Below, one piece after another: positions 19,718-30,355 of a stretch of DNA of 64,000 bases. Position 1 is the first letter of the stretch. Each line of letters opens with the position of its first letter. The DNA is taken from assembly GCA_903871605.1 (NCBI GenBank), contig CAIQHF010000019.1:62001-126000 (forward strand). Direction: 5' to 3'. The notes beneath the pieces were generated by a model that saw only the letters and a list, made by a program, of their open reading frames with translations, made no database searches and was not told the origin of the DNA. Source of the DNA: an uncultured Sphingomonadaceae bacterium (lineage in GTDB: Bacteria > Pseudomonadota > Alphaproteobacteria > Sphingomonadales > Sphingomonadaceae). The translations under genes were made by a program, and so were the position numbers.

Positions 19718-21013
19718 ATGAGCAAGCCCGCCCTACTGACCTCGTCGGGTCTGCATCTTCGCCCCGATCCGGCGCGCACGGTGATCCGGCCTTTCGATCT
19801 CGCCTATCCCGACGCCTTCCGGAACGACGCGCATCCGCGGATGGAGCAGATCGTCGACCGCGTGCTGTCGCTCGACGCCGCGAGCCTTGCCGATGAGCAT
19901 CGCGCGATCATCGCATCGCTCGACGAACGCCATCGCGACGTCGAGGGCCTGCTGAAGCGCCGGTTCGAGCAGGTTCGCGCGCAGGTGCCGCAGGCGGAAT
20001 CGCTGTCGGACGAGGCCAGGCTGGTCGTCGCGGCCTATTTCAGCGAGGAATATTCGTTCGAGGCGGCGGCGCTGTTCAATCCCAGCATGGTCGCGCGCGC
20101 CGATCAGACCGGCACCGCCCCCGGCGAGATCCGCTTCTTCCTGTCGCTACGGGGAATCGGCGAGGGGCATGTCTCGTCGGTCACCTTCCGCACCGGGACG
20201 TGGAGCGCCGCCAACGGCTTTGCGATCGACAATCCCAGTTCGCAGGCGGTGTCGCCACTGATCGAGACCTGCGCGAAGGGGGAAGAAACCGGCGTCACGC
20301 ACATCGTCTGCGAAGGCAGCCGCGACGTCTCGGAAAGCGTGCTGTTCCCGGTGACGCCGAGCCAGCGCCAGGGCATCGAGGATCTCCGCCTCGTCCGCTT
20401 CGTCGAGGACGACGGATCGGTCCATATCCTCGGCACCTATACCGCCTTCGACGGACGCGACGCGCGATCGGAGTTGCTGCGCGCGACGGGTTTCCGCAAT
20501 TTCGCGATGACGCCGCTCAAAGGATCGGCCGCCTCCGCCAAGGGCATGGCGCTGTTCCCGCGCCGGATCGACGGACGCTATTTCATGCTGGGCCGGCAGG
20601 ATAATGAAAGCATCTGGCTGCTCTCGTCGGACGACCTCTACAGCTGGGATGGCGGCGCCAAGCTGGTCTCGCCGCGCTACCCCTGGGAGTTCGTCCAGAT
20701 GGGCAATTGCGGCGCCCCGATCGAAATCGACGAGGGCTGGCTCGTGCTCACCCACGGCGTCGGCATGGTTCGCAACTATTGCATGGGCGCGTGCCTGCTC
20801 GACAAGGCCGATCCCTCCAAGCTTCTTGCGCGCACGGTCGAGCCGATCCTGCGGCCGAGCCCGCAGGAGCGCGACGGCTATGTCCCCAACGTCGTCTATA
20901 GCTGTGGCGCAATGGTACACGACCGGACGCTGTTGCTGCCCTACGGCGTCGCCGACAATTTCGCGACCTTCGCGAGCGGCTCGGTCGACGATCTGCTCCA
21001 GTCGATGGCATGA
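19718..21013 (+). CDS. Glycosidase, GH130-like (beta-mannoside phosphorylase/mannosidase family)
   Basis: EEYSFEAAALFNPSMVARADQ, RFFLSLRGIGEGHVSSVTFRTG, GNCGAPIEIDEGWLVLTHGVG. Confidence 0.8.
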   Translation: MSKPALLTSSGLHLRPDPARTVIRPFDLAYPDAFRNDAHPRMEQIVDRVLSLDAASLADEHRAIIASLDERHRDVEGLLKRRFEQVRAQVPQAESLSDEARLVVAAYFSEEYSFEAAALFNPSMVARADQTGTAPGEIRFFLSLRGIGEGHVSSVTFRTGTWSAANGFAIDNPSSQAVSPLIETCAKGEETGVTHIVCEGSRDVSESVLFPVTPSQRQGIEDLRLVRFVEDDGSVHILGTYTAFDGRDARSELLRATGFRNFAMTPLKGSAASAKGMALFPRRIDGRYFMLGRQDNESIWLLSSDDLYSWDGGAKLVSPRYPWEFVQMGNCGAPIEIDEGWLVLTHGVGMVRNYCMGACLLDKADPSKLLARTVEPILRPSPQERDGYVPNVVYSCGAMVHDRTLLLPYGVADNFATFASGSVDDLLQSMA

Positions 21014-21900
21014 CGCGCGCGCCGCGGCGCCCGCGCCGGCGCCATATCGATCTCGGCAGCTTCGAGGCGGTCAAGATCGGCGGCCCCGGCGCCTTCGTCG
21101 ATCTCTACTACGCGCTGATGGAGATACGCTGGCCGGCGTTCTTCGCGCTGGTGTCGGCCGCTTTCGTGCTCGTCAATCTGCTCTTCGGGCTGCTCTATGC
21201 GGCCCTCCCCGGTGCGATCGCCAATATGACGCCGGGATCGATCGCCGACGGATTCTTCTTCTCGGTCGAGACGCTGGGGACGGTCGGCTATGGTAATATG
21301 GCGCCGGCGACGCGGCTGGGCCATTCGATCGCCGCCACCGAAATCCTGCTCGGCCTGTTCTTCTCCGCGACGATGACGGGGCTGATCTTCGCGCGCTTCG
21401 CACGCCCCCGCGACAGCGTCCTGTTCAGCCGCGTCGCGGTGATCAGCGAGGTCGGCGACCAGCTGATGCTGATGGTTCGTCTCGCCTCGATCCGCGCGCG
21501 TCCGCTCGCCGACGTCAGCGCGCAGATGTCGTGGCTCGAGCGGATCGAGCTTGCCGACGGCCGCGTCTTCAGGCGGCTCAACGACCTGCCGCTGGTCCGC
21601 GCGCAGAACCCCGCGCTCGCGCTCGCCTGGACGTTGGTCCACGTCATCGAGCCCGGCTCGCCGATGCTTGCAGCGCTCAAGGGGACCGATCGTTTCCAGC
21701 TCACCGTAACGGTGGGCGGGATCGACACGCTGCTCGCCAGCCAGACGCTCGGCGGCCACAGCTATCGTCGCGAGGATATCCGCCTGGCGCATGACTTCGA
21801 GGACGTCATCCTCGACGAGGATGGCATCATCCACCTCGATCTCTCTAAACTCCACGACGTTCGACCGAGCGCCGCCCGCGCGCAGGAGCCGCCCGCTTAG
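21010..21900 (+). CDS. Inward-rectifier K+ channel (KirBac-like)
   Basis: Pore/selectivity filter FFFSVETLGTVGYGNMAP, two TM segments and a C-terminal cytoplasmic Kir domain. Confidence 0.92.
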   Translation: MTRAPRRPRRRHIDLGSFEAVKIGGPGAFVDLYYALMEIRWPAFFALVSAAFVLVNLLFGLLYAALPGAIANMTPGSIADGFFFSVETLGTVGYGNMAPATRLGHSIAATEILLGLFFSATMTGLIFARFARPRDSVLFSRVAVISEVGDQLMLMVRLASIRARPLADVSAQMSWLERIELADGRVFRRLNDLPLVRAQNPALALAWTLVHVIEPGSPMLAALKGTDRFQLTVTVGGIDTLLASQTLGGHSYRREDIRLAHDFEDVILDEDGIIHLDLSKLHDVRPSAARAQEPPA

Positions 21901-22002
21901 AGGCCTTGCTTTCCACGCGGAACCGCGGCACGCTCACTTCCGACACGCGAAAACGGAAACGCAGAGTTCCGGACCGCGTCGATCGATCGAGAGGATGACG
22001 AT

Positions 22003-22125
22003 ATGGCTGACAAGATTTTCGGTGCCGTGGGCTGCAACAAGAGCGAGCTCAAGCTGGTCAAGCGCCAGCCGGCGACGGCCGCCACCAGCCTGCCCGGCAA
22101 CGCCGACACGCGCACCACGCGTTGA
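22003..22125 (+). CDS. Small hypothetical protein (40 aa)
   Basis: MADKIFGAVGCNKSELKLVKRQPATAATSLPGNADTRTTR; purine-rich upstream sequence; below the ORF-track size cutoff. Confidence 0.4.
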   Translation: MADKIFGAVGCNKSELKLVKRQPATAATSLPGNADTRTTR

Positions 22126-22295
22126 TCCGGGCGGCGCACGCCGCCTGACGCGCGCCGGCCGCGTGCTCGGGCCGCTCCGGTTGCCGGGGCGACTGAACGG
22201 TGTCCGGCGCGTCGCCGCCCGCCGTAATCGCCGCGCCGGAACCCAGGCCCATACCGATTGTTTCGTACCGGCAATCAACGGCTTGGGAGTGGCAC

Positions 22296-22451
22296 GTGCT
22301 CGGCACCATCCTCATCATCATCCTGATCCTCGCCCTGGTCGGTGCCCTGCCGACCTGGGGACACAGCCGCAGCTGGGGCTATGGCCCATCGGGCGGCCTC
22401 GGGTTGATCGTGATCATCCTGATCATACTGGTGTTGCTCGGCCGTCTCTGA
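22296..22451 (+). CDS. DUF3309-like small membrane protein
   Basis: (V/M)LGTILIIILILALVGALPTWGHSRSWGYGPSGGLGLIVIILIILVLLGRL; GTG start with GGGAG upstream. Confidence 0.8.
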   Translation: MLGTILIIILILALVGALPTWGHSRSWGYGPSGGLGLIVIILIILVLLGRL

Positions 22452-22482
22452 GCCGCACGCGTATGGCGGCTGGCGTGCAGCA

Positions 22483-22911
22483 TCAGGCGATCTGCGCCCA
22501 GCCTCCGGCCTCGTCCTGGCGCCAGTAGCGCGGCTCGACGCCGTCGCGGCCCCGGAGCGCGCGCCACGCGGCGCGCGCAGGCTCGATCGAGCGGTCGTCG
22601 AAGAAGTGGAACGCGCGCTCGAACCCAGTGGCCGCGTCGCGCCATTCGCCATCCACGAGCGCGACATGGCGAGCGGCATTGACGGGGTCGATCGAGGCTG
22701 CGATCAGCACCGGCTGGTCCGCGCCTTCGCGGCCGTGCGGCAGGAAGTCGTCGGCCGACACCGTCCATAATGCCTCGTCGAGCGCTGCCGCCTGCGCCTC
22801 GTCGCCGGTCACCACCAGCAGCCGCCCGCCCCCGGCGAGGACGCGCGTCGCGATCCGCACGAGCACGCTGGCGAGCGGATCGCGGCCGAGCTGGTAGAAA
22901 TCGACCTGCAT
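22483..22911 (-). CDS. holC: DNA polymerase III chi subunit
   Basis: MQVDFYQLGRDPLASVLVRIATRVLAGGGRLLVVTGDEAQAAALDEALWTVSADDFLPHG. Confidence 0.9.
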   Translation of the reverse strand: MQVDFYQLGRDPLASVLVRIATRVLAGGGRLLVVTGDEAQAAALDEALWTVSADDFLPHGREGADQPVLIAASIDPVNAARHVALVDGEWRDAATGFERAFHFFDDRSIEPARAAWRALRGRDGVEPRYWRQDEAGGWAQIA

Positions 22912-22929
22912 CGCCCGCGATCGCCCTTA

Positions 22930-24399
22930 TCAGCCTTCGATCGTGTCCGCGACGAACCGGTCGAGCAGCCGCACGCCGTAGCCGGTCGCGCCCTTGTCCC
23001 ACGTCGCGCCGGCCTTGGCCGACCAGGCCATGCCCGCGATATCGAGATGCGCCCACAGCACGCCGTCTTCGACATAGCGCTTGATGAACTGCGCGGCGGT
23101 GATCGATCCCGCCTGGCGGGGCCCGACATTCTTCATGTCGGCGATCGGCGAGTCGATCAGCTTGTCATAGGCGTCGGACAGCGGGAACCGCCACAGCTTG
23201 TCGCCGACGCCGAGGCCCGCCGCCGTGAGCTGACCGGCGAGCGCGTCGTCGTTCGAGAACAGACCGCCATATTCGTGGCCGAGCGCCACGATCATCGCAC
23301 CCGTCAGCGTCGCGAGATCGACGATCGTCTTGACGCCGTGCGTGCGCTGAACCCAGGTGATCGCATCGCACAGCACGAGACGCCCCTCAGCGTCGGTGTT
23401 GATGACCTCGATCGTCTTGCCCGACATCGAGGTGACGACGTCGCCGGGGCGCTGCGCATTGCCGTCGGGCATGTTCTCGACGAGGCCGCAGACACCGATG
23501 ATGTTCGCCTTCGCCTTGCGACCAGCGAGCGCGAGCATCGCGCCCGCGACCGCGCCGGCGCCGCCCATGTCCCACTTCATGTCTTCCATGCCCGCGGCGG
23601 GCTTGATCGAGATGCCGCCGGTATCGAAGGTGACGCCCTTGCCGACGAACGCGATCGGATCGACGTCCGCCCCCTTCCAGCGCAGCACCAGTAGCTGCGC
23701 CTCGCGTCGCGAGCCCTGCGCCACGCCGAGCAATGCGCCCATGCCGAGCTTGGCCATCTCCGCCTCGCCGAGCACCTCGATCTCGACGCCGGCCGCGGTC
23801 AACGGGCCGCGCACGCGCTCGACGAAGCTTGCCGGATAGATGATGTTGGCGGGCTCGGTGACGAGCTCGCGGGTCAGCAAGATGCCCTCGGCGATCGCCT
23901 TCAGCGGCGCCCAGGCCGCCTCGGCGCCGGCTTCGGCACCGACGATCACGATATCGGTGAGGCTGGGCCTCTGGCTCGGCTTGAGCGTGGTCCGGTAGCG
24001 ATCGTAGCGCCAGTTGCGCAGCACCGCACCGAATGCGATCCGCGCCGCGCGCTCTGCCGTCGTGCGATGGCCGGTCAGGTCGACGACCAGCACCGTCTCG
24101 CCCGAGACCTGCAGCTTGGCGGCGAGCGCCCCGCCCGCCCCCTCATAGGCGGAGTCGGTCGTCCCCGCGCCAAGCCCGGCGAGCAGGATGCGGCGAGACT
24201 CGCCGCCGTCGATCGCGAACAGCTCGACCACCGATCCGGCCTCGCCCTCGAAGCGCGTGGCCGCGGCGGCGCGGCGGACCAACTCGACGGCGTCGGCCGG
24301 GAGCGCGGCCAGGCGGCCCGCATCGGCGACGCCCGAGGCAAGCGGCAAAGCGAGCGCATAGGCGCCGGTGGGCCGGCGGTCGGCGAAACGCACGTTCAT
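22930..24399 (-). CDS. pepA: Leucyl aminopeptidase
   Basis: Signature NTDAEGRLVLCDA; GKGVTFDTGGISIKPAAGMEDMKWDMGGAG. Confidence 0.96.
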   Translation of the reverse strand: MNVRFADRRPTGAYALALPLASGVADAGRLAALPADAVELVRRAAAATRFEGEAGSVVELFAIDGGESRRILLAGLGAGTTDSAYEGAGGALAAKLQVSGETVLVVDLTGHRTTAERAARIAFGAVLRNWRYDRYRTTLKPSQRPSLTDIVIVGAEAGAEAAWAPLKAIAEGILLTRELVTEPANIIYPASFVERVRGPLTAAGVEIEVLGEAEMAKLGMGALLGVAQGSRREAQLLVLRWKGADVDPIAFVGKGVTFDTGGISIKPAAGMEDMKWDMGGAGAVAGAMLALAGRKAKANIIGVCGLVENMPDGNAQRPGDVVTSMSGKTIEVINTDAEGRLVLCDAITWVQRTHGVKTIVDLATLTGAMIVALGHEYGGLFSNDDALAGQLTAAGLGVGDKLWRFPLSDAYDKLIDSPIADMKNVGPRQAGSITAAQFIKRYVEDGVLWAHLDIAGMAWSAKAGATWDKGATGYGVRLLDRFVADTIEG

Positions 24400-24575
24400 C
24401 GGATTCTGAAGCCTCCATCGCGAGCGCCGGAAGGCGCCGTGCCGCGCATATGGCAAGCCCGGCGCGTGCGCGCCAGCCCTTCACTCGTCGCTTCTCGCGC
24501 CGGGGGAGATTGCGGAGCCGGCGCGGCAATGCGATAGCCCCGCCAAAGCGCTGCCGAACGGGCACCGGGGGACGA

Positions 24576-26945
24576 GTGGATTTCAGCAGCCTCAGACTGA
24601 CGACGCATCGCCATGGACTGGCCACCGCGCTGCCGATCGTGCTCGCGCTGTTCGCTTCGCCGGCGGCGGCGCAGTCGACGCCCAACGCCGGCGCGCCGCC
24701 CCAGCCGGCGCAGCCCGCACAAGCCGGCATGGCGGCCGCCGACTCCGGATTCGGCGCGGGCGACGACGGCCGCCCCGCGCTCGTCGCGCCGCCGACCCCC
24801 AATCTCACCGTATCGGGGATCGACAAGCCGCTCGGCGACAACGAGGCCGCCTTCACCGCCAATGCGCTCGACTACGACTATAAGGCGCATCAGGTGGTCG
24901 CGACCGGCGACGTCCGCATGGTCCGCCAAGGCAACCGCCTGCGCGCCGACAAGGTGGTGTGGAACCGCGATACCGACGAGGTCCACGCGATCGGCAATGT
25001 CGCGATCGCCAATCCGCAGGGCGACGTCTCCTATGGCGACGACGTCGTGCTGACCAACTCGATGAAGGACGGCGTCGTCGAGGACATGCTGCTCGTGCTC
25101 GAAAATGGCGGGCGGATGGCAGCCACCAAGGGGGTGCGCAAGGACGGCGTCTATACGCTGACCAAGGCGTCCTACACGCCGTGCGACGTCACCACGAGCA
25201 AGGGCTGCCCGAAGAACCCGATCTGGAAGATCACCGCGGCACGCGTCGTCTATGATCCGGGCAAGCACCGGTTGTCCTATCGCGACGCGCGGCTGACCTT
25301 CCTCGGCATCCCGATCCTGTGGCTGCCGATCTTCTCGCATCCCGACGGATCGGACCAGGGCGGCTCGTCGGGCCTGCTCGTTCCCAACGTCAGCTACAAC
25401 AAGCGCAACGGCCTGCTCGTCGCGACGCCTTATTATATCCGGTTCGCCCCCAATCGCGATCTTACGGTCACGCCCTATCTCTACACCGCGGTCGCGCCGA
25501 TGCTCGAGGCGGAATATCGCTCGCTCGGCCCGCGGGGCGCGTGGCGCGTCCAGGGCTATCTGACCGACAGCACGCAGGCGGCCAACGACACGACGGCGGG
25601 ATCGCGCAACGTGCGCGGCTATCTCGAGGCCAACGGCACGTTCCAGCTGGGCGCCGACTGGACGCTCAGCGCATCGCTGCGCGCGGTGACCGACAAGACC
25701 TTCCTGCAGCGCTACGACCTCCAATATGACGACCGTCTGCGATCGACCGTGGAAGCCGAGCGGATCGACGACGACAGCTATCTCTCGATCGCCGGCTGGG
25801 AATTCGAGACGCTGGTGCCGGGTGCCAAGCAGTCCGCCGAGCCGATCGCGATCCCTGCGATCGACTATCGCCGGCGGATCCCCGAATCCCTGCTTGGCGG
25901 CACCTTTACCGTCGAGGGCAACACGCTCGGCATCACACGCACGCAGGGCGAGGACATGCAGCGTGCCTTCGCCAGCGCGCAGTGGGAGAAATGGCTGCTC
26001 ACCCCGCTCGGCCAGCAGGTGACCTTCACCGCGCTCGGCCGCGGCGACCTGTATCACAGCTCGGACAATGCCAGCACCAGCACGGTGATCTATCAGGGCC
26101 AGCCCGGCTGGCAGACGCGCGCGATCGCGGCCGCCGCGGTCGACGTCCGCTGGCCGTTCGTCGGCGAGTTTCTCGGCGGCACGCAGACGCTCACGCCGCG
26201 CGTCCAGGTGGTCGCCTCGCCGCACACCAAGAATCTCGTCATCCCCAACGAGGATTCGCGCGCGATCGATCTCGACGACACCAATCTCTTCGCGATCAAC
26301 CGTTTCCCCGGCTATGATCGGTGGGAGGACGGCACGCGGGTCACCTTCGGCGCCGAATATACGCTCGACGTGCCGCACTTCTCGCTGCAGTCGCAGATCG
26401 GCGAAAGCTATCGGCTGAGCAACCGCTCGTCGATACTGCCCGACGGCACGGGCCTGTCCGACAAGCTCTCCGACATCGTCGCGCGCGCGACGGTGCGCTA
26501 TGGCAGCTTCGTCAGCGTAACCGAGCGCATCCGTGTCGATCACACCAATTTCGCGGTGCGCAGCAACGAGCTCGATGCGACGCTGGGTAGCCAGCAGACC
26601 TATCTCGAAGTCGGCTATCTCGATCTCAACCGCCACATCAGCCCGACGATCGAGGATCTGCGCGACCATCAGGAGGTGCGGCTCGGCGCCCGCCTCGCGA
26701 TCGGCAAGCGCTGGTCGCTGTTCGGATCGACGACGCTCGATCTCACCGGCAACAAGAATGATCCGACGCTCGATTCCGAGTTCAACCAGGATGTCGGCCC
26801 GGTCCAGTCGCGCATCGGGATCGACTATTCGGACGACTGCTTCGAGTTTAGCGTCAACTGGCGCCGCGACTATACCTCGATCGGCGACGCGCAGCGCGGC
26901 AGCACCATCCAGTTCCGGCTGGCGTTCAAGAACCTCGGCCGCTAA
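24576..26945 (+). CDS. lptD: LPS assembly protein LptD
   Basis: GTG start, signal peptide, OstA-like N-domain (ANALDYDYKAHQVVATGDVRMVRQGNRLRADKVVWNRDT), beta-barrel C-domain; followed by surA-pdxA-rsmA. Confidence 0.94.
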   Translation: MDFSSLRLTTHRHGLATALPIVLALFASPAAAQSTPNAGAPPQPAQPAQAGMAAADSGFGAGDDGRPALVAPPTPNLTVSGIDKPLGDNEAAFTANALDYDYKAHQVVATGDVRMVRQGNRLRADKVVWNRDTDEVHAIGNVAIANPQGDVSYGDDVVLTNSMKDGVVEDMLLVLENGGRMAATKGVRKDGVYTLTKASYTPCDVTTSKGCPKNPIWKITAARVVYDPGKHRLSYRDARLTFLGIPILWLPIFSHPDGSDQGGSSGLLVPNVSYNKRNGLLVATPYYIRFAPNRDLTVTPYLYTAVAPMLEAEYRSLGPRGAWRVQGYLTDSTQAANDTTAGSRNVRGYLEANGTFQLGADWTLSASLRAVTDKTFLQRYDLQYDDRLRSTVEAERIDDDSYLSIAGWEFETLVPGAKQSAEPIAIPAIDYRRRIPESLLGGTFTVEGNTLGITRTQGEDMQRAFASAQWEKWLLTPLGQQVTFTALGRGDLYHSSDNASTSTVIYQGQPGWQTRAIAAAAVDVRWPFVGEFLGGTQTLTPRVQVVASPHTKNLVIPNEDSRAIDLDDTNLFAINRFPGYDRWEDGTRVTFGAEYTLDVPHFSLQSQIGESYRLSNRSSILPDGTGLSDKLSDIVARATVRYGSFVSVTERIRVDHTNFAVRSNELDATLGSQQTYLEVGYLDLNRHISPTIEDLRDHQEVRLGARLAIGKRWSLFGSTTLDLTGNKNDPTLDSEFNQDVGPVQSRIGIDYSDDCFEFSVNWRRDYTSIGDAQRGSTIQFRLAFKNLGR

Positions 26946-27062
26946 AGCCTGCATTCATCGAGGACATGCGAGAGGCCAGCCGAATGCCGCAGCGATGGCG
27001 GCAACGGGGCACGACGCGGGCGGAACACTGAGGAAAGCGTGATTTCCATATCATCGACGATC

Positions 27063-28427
27063 ATGAAGCCGCGCCGAGCAGCGCTATGTCTGGCAACCGC
27101 GCTGGCGATCGGCCTCGCCGGCCACGCAATCGCGCAGAGCGATAGCCAGGGGCCGGATACGGGCGGCGCAGATGCCGGCGCGATCGACACCCCGCTCAAT
27201 CTGCCCAACGACGTCACGGTGTTCGGCAAGTTCGATCCGACGATCCGCAAGGCGACCGCGATCGTCAACGGCTTCATCATCACCGATACCGATGTCGACC
27301 AGCGGCTCAACCTCGTGCTCGCCGCCAATGCGCAGCAGGTCAGCGCCGAGGAGCGCGATCGCCTCCGCCTGCAGGTGCTGCGCAACCTGATCGACGAGAC
27401 GCTCGAGATCCAGGAAGCCAAGTCGAACGACGTCACCGTCCCGAGCGCCGATATCGATACGACCTTCGCGCGCGTCGGCGGCCAGTTCAAATACACGCCC
27501 GACCAGTTCGCCACCTTCCTCAAGTCCAAGGGCGCATCGGCAGCGACGATGCGGCGCCAGATCGAAGGGGAGCTCGCCTGGCAGCGGCTGCTCGACCGCA
27601 AGGTCCAGCCGTTCGTCAATGTCGGCGACGACGAGGTCAAGCAGGTGATCGCGCGGCTCAACGCGTCGAAGGGCACCAAGGAATATCATGTCGGCGAGAT
27701 CTTCCTCTCGGCGACGCCGGCGACCGATGCCGCGGTCCATGCCAATGCCGACAAGATCATGGACCAGATCCGCAAGGGCGGCAGCTTCGTCGCCTATGCG
27801 CGGCAATATTCGGAAGCCTCGACCGGCGCCGTCGGCGGCGATCTCGGCTGGGTCCACGCCGCCCAGCTTCCCGACGCGATCGCGCAGATGCTGCCGCAGA
27901 TGCAGCCCGGCACGGTGGCGCCGCCGGTCGCGGTGCCCGGCGGTTATTCGATCATCGCGGTGCAGGACGTCCGTCAGGTGCTCACCGCCGATCCGCGCGA
28001 CGCGTTGCTCAGCCTCAAGCAGGTGACGATGACCTTCCCCAAGGGCACGACGCAGGCGACCGCCTCGCCGCGCGTTGCCGCCTTCGCCGAGGCCACGCAG
28101 AAGATGGCGGGCTGCGGCGCGGTCAAGGACGTCGCCGCCAAGTTCGACGCGGAAGTCGTCGAGAACGACAATATCAAGATCCGCGACCTGCCGCCGCAGT
28201 TGCAGAACCAGATGACCGCGCTCTCGCTCGGCCAGTCGACCAGTCCGTTCGGTTCGGTCGAGGATGGCGTGCGCGTGCTCGTGCTGTGCGGCCGCGACGA
28301 TCCGCAGACGTCCGATGCGCCGTCGTTCGATGCGATCTACAACCAGATGGAGCAGGCGCGCGTCGACCAGCGCGCACGGCGCTATCTGCGCGATCTGCGC
28401 CGTGACGCGGTGATCGAATACCGATGA
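27063..28427 (+). CDS. surA: SurA-like periplasmic peptidylprolyl isomerase/chaperone
   Basis: Signal peptide; SurA N-domain and PPIC rotamase domain ([16 protein letters not shown]...[26 protein letters not shown]). Start may be 27039. Confidence 0.92.
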   Translation: MKPRRAALCLATALAIGLAGHAIAQSDSQGPDTGGADAGAIDTPLNLPNDVTVFGKFDPTIRKATAIVNGFIITDTDVDQRLNLVLAANAQQVSAEERDRLRLQVLRNLIDETLEIQEAKSNDVTVPSADIDTTFARVGGQFKYTPDQFATFLKSKGASAATMRRQIEGELAWQRLLDRKVQPFVNVGDDEVKQVIARLNASKGTKEYHVGEIFLSATPATDAAVHANADKIMDQIRKGGSFVAYARQYSEASTGAVGGDLGWVHAAQLPDAIAQMLPQMQPGTVAPPVAVPGGYSIIAVQDVRQVLTADPRDALLSLKQVTMTFPKGTTQATASPRVAAFAEATQKMAGCGAVKDVAAKFDAEVVENDNIKIRDLPPQLQNQMTALSLGQSTSPFGSVEDGVRVLVLCGRDDPQTSDAPSFDAIYNQMEQARVDQRARRYLRDLRRDAVIEYR

Positions 28428-29425
28428 GCACCGCGCTCCAGCCGATCGCCGTTTCGATCGGCGATCCGGCCGGAATTGGCCCGGAGGTGTTGGCCAAGGC
28501 GTGGCAGCAGCGGCGCGAGCAGCGCCTCTCGCCCTTCTTCGCGATCGGCGACAGGCGCTCGATCGCCGCGGTGTGGGACGGCCCGCTGCGCAAGATCGGC
28601 GCGCCCGACGAGGCGCGCGCGTGCTTCGACGAAGCGCTGCCGATCATGGAGGTCGAGGACGCCGGCGAGATCGCACCCGGCGCGCCCAACATGCCGGGCG
28701 CGCGCTGCGCGATCGCCAGCCTCGAGATCGCGGTCGGCCTCGCGCGCGAGAATGCGGTCTCGGCGATCGTCACCGGCCCCGTCGCCAAGGCGGCGCTCTA
28801 TGCCGCGGGCTTCACCCATTCGGGACAGACCGAGTTCGTCGCCGAACGCTGCGGCGTCGCCCCCGGCAATGTCGCGATGATGCTCGCGGGCCCGACGCTG
28901 CGCACCGTCTGCATCACCACGCACGTGCCGCTAGCCGAGGTATCCGCGCTGCTCAGCGTCGAGCTCGTCGTAGCGCGGGCACGCGTCGCGGCGAAGGGGC
29001 TGCAGCGCGATTTCGGGATCGAGATGCCGCGTCTCGCGCTTGCCGGCTTCAACCCTCATGCCGGCGAAGGCGGGGCGCTCGGCCGCGAGGAGATCGACAT
29101 CCTGCTCCCCGCGCTCGAGCAGCTCCGCGAGGACGGCATCGACATCGTCGGGCCGCTCGCCGCCGACACGATGTTTCACCCGCGCGCGCGCGCGCGCTAC
29201 GACGCGGCGCTGTGCACCTATCACGACCAGGCGCTGATTCCGCTCAAGACGCTGCACTTCGACGAGGGCGTCAACATGACGCTGGGGCTCCCGATCATCC
29301 GCGTCGCGCCCGATCACGGTACCGCCTTCGAGATCGCCGGCGAGAACCGGGCCGAGCCCGGCGCGACGATCGCGGCGATCCGCATGGCCGGAGAGTGCGC
29401 CGAGCGCCGCGCGCGCTCCGCGTGA
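28424..29425 (+). CDS. pdxA: 4-hydroxythreonine-4-phosphate dehydrogenase
   Basis: [58 protein letters not shown]. Confidence 0.96.
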   Translation: MSTALQPIAVSIGDPAGIGPEVLAKAWQQRREQRLSPFFAIGDRRSIAAVWDGPLRKIGAPDEARACFDEALPIMEVEDAGEIAPGAPNMPGARCAIASLEIAVGLARENAVSAIVTGPVAKAALYAAGFTHSGQTEFVAERCGVAPGNVAMMLAGPTLRTVCITTHVPLAEVSALLSVELVVARARVAAKGLQRDFGIEMPRLALAGFNPHAGEGGALGREEIDILLPALEQLREDGIDIVGPLAADTMFHPRARARYDAALCTYHDQALIPLKTLHFDEGVNMTLGLPIIRVAPDHGTAFEIAGENRAEPGATIAAIRMAGECAERRARSA

Positions 29426-29430
29426 CGTCG

Positions 29431-30249
29431 ATGGCCGACCTGCCCCCGCTGCGCGAGGTGATCGCGCGGCACGGGCTGGCGGCCTCCAAGGCGCTCGGCC
29501 AGAATTTCCTGCTCGATCCGCAGCTGCTCGATCGCATCGCGCGCGTCGCGGGCGATCTCCAGGGCCAGCGCGTCTATGAGGTCGGCCCCGGCCCCGGCGG
29601 GCTGACGCGCGCGCTGCTCAGGGCGGGGGCCGACGTCGTCGCGGTCGAGCGCGACCGCCGCTGCCTGCCCGCGCTGGCCGAGCTTGCCGAGGCGGCCGAC
29701 GGCCGGCTGCGCGTGATCGAGGGCGACGCGATGGCGGTCGATGCCGCCGCCGAAGCGGGCCGCGGCGCGCACATCGTCGCCAACCTGCCCTATAATGTCG
29801 GCACCGCGCTGCTCGTCCGCTGGCTAGAGCCCGAGGCGTGGCCGCCCTGGTGGTCCTCGCTCAGCCTGATGTTTCAGAAGGAGGTCGCCGAGCGGATCGT
29901 CGCGCGGCCCGGCAGCGATCATTTCGGCCGGTTGTCGGTGCTCGCGCAGTGGCGCAGCCGCGCCACGATCGCGCTAAACGTCCACCGCTCGGCGTTCGTG
30001 CCGCCGCCCAAGGTGATGTCGGCGGTGGTGCATATCGTGCCGGGCGCGATGCCCGCGGGCGTCGATCCCGCGACACTGTCCGCGCTCACCGCCGCCGCGT
30101 TCGGACAGCGCCGCAAGATGCTGCGTCAGAGCCTCAAGGCGATGCCGGGCGCGCTCGACGCGCTGGCGACGCTGCGGATTGCAAGCGACCGGCGCCCCGA
30201 GACGCTATCGGTCGACGAGTTCGTCGCGGTGGCGAAAACGCTGTCCTGA
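29431..30249 (+). CDS. rsmA: 16S rRNA (adenine1518-N6/adenine1519-N6)-dimethyltransferase
   Basis: [47 protein letters not shown]. Alternative GTG start at 29422. Confidence 0.96.
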   Translation: MADLPPLREVIARHGLAASKALGQNFLLDPQLLDRIARVAGDLQGQRVYEVGPGPGGLTRALLRAGADVVAVERDRRCLPALAELAEAADGRLRVIEGDAMAVDAAAEAGRGAHIVANLPYNVGTALLVRWLEPEAWPPWWSSLSLMFQKEVAERIVARPGSDHFGRLSVLAQWRSRATIALNVHRSAFVPPPKVMSAVVHIVPGAMPAGVDPATLSALTAAAFGQRRKMLRQSLKAMPGALDALATLRIASDRRPETLSVDEFVAVAKTLS

Positions 30250-30256
30250 CCGCTCG

Positions 30257-30347
30257 CTGGCGAAAGCCGGCCCCGGCCCCGGGCATGGGGCGCGCGCATC
30301 GTTTGATCAAATGCGTGGAGCCTGGGCCCCGGCTTGCGCCGGGGAAC
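30257..30347. repeat. REP-like inverted repeat (GGCGAAAGCCGG family)
   Basis: ctggcgaaagccggccccgg ... cctgggccccggcttgcgccgggg; related to the element at 42441-42512. Confidence 0.6.
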
Positions 30348-30355
30348 CGAGGCGA

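Noticed and set aside
29182-29200. (CG)n-like run cgcgcgcgcgcgcgc in pdxA
   Set aside because: Lies in frame within a conserved coding segment ([19 protein letters not shown]); a codon-usage effect rather than a separate feature.
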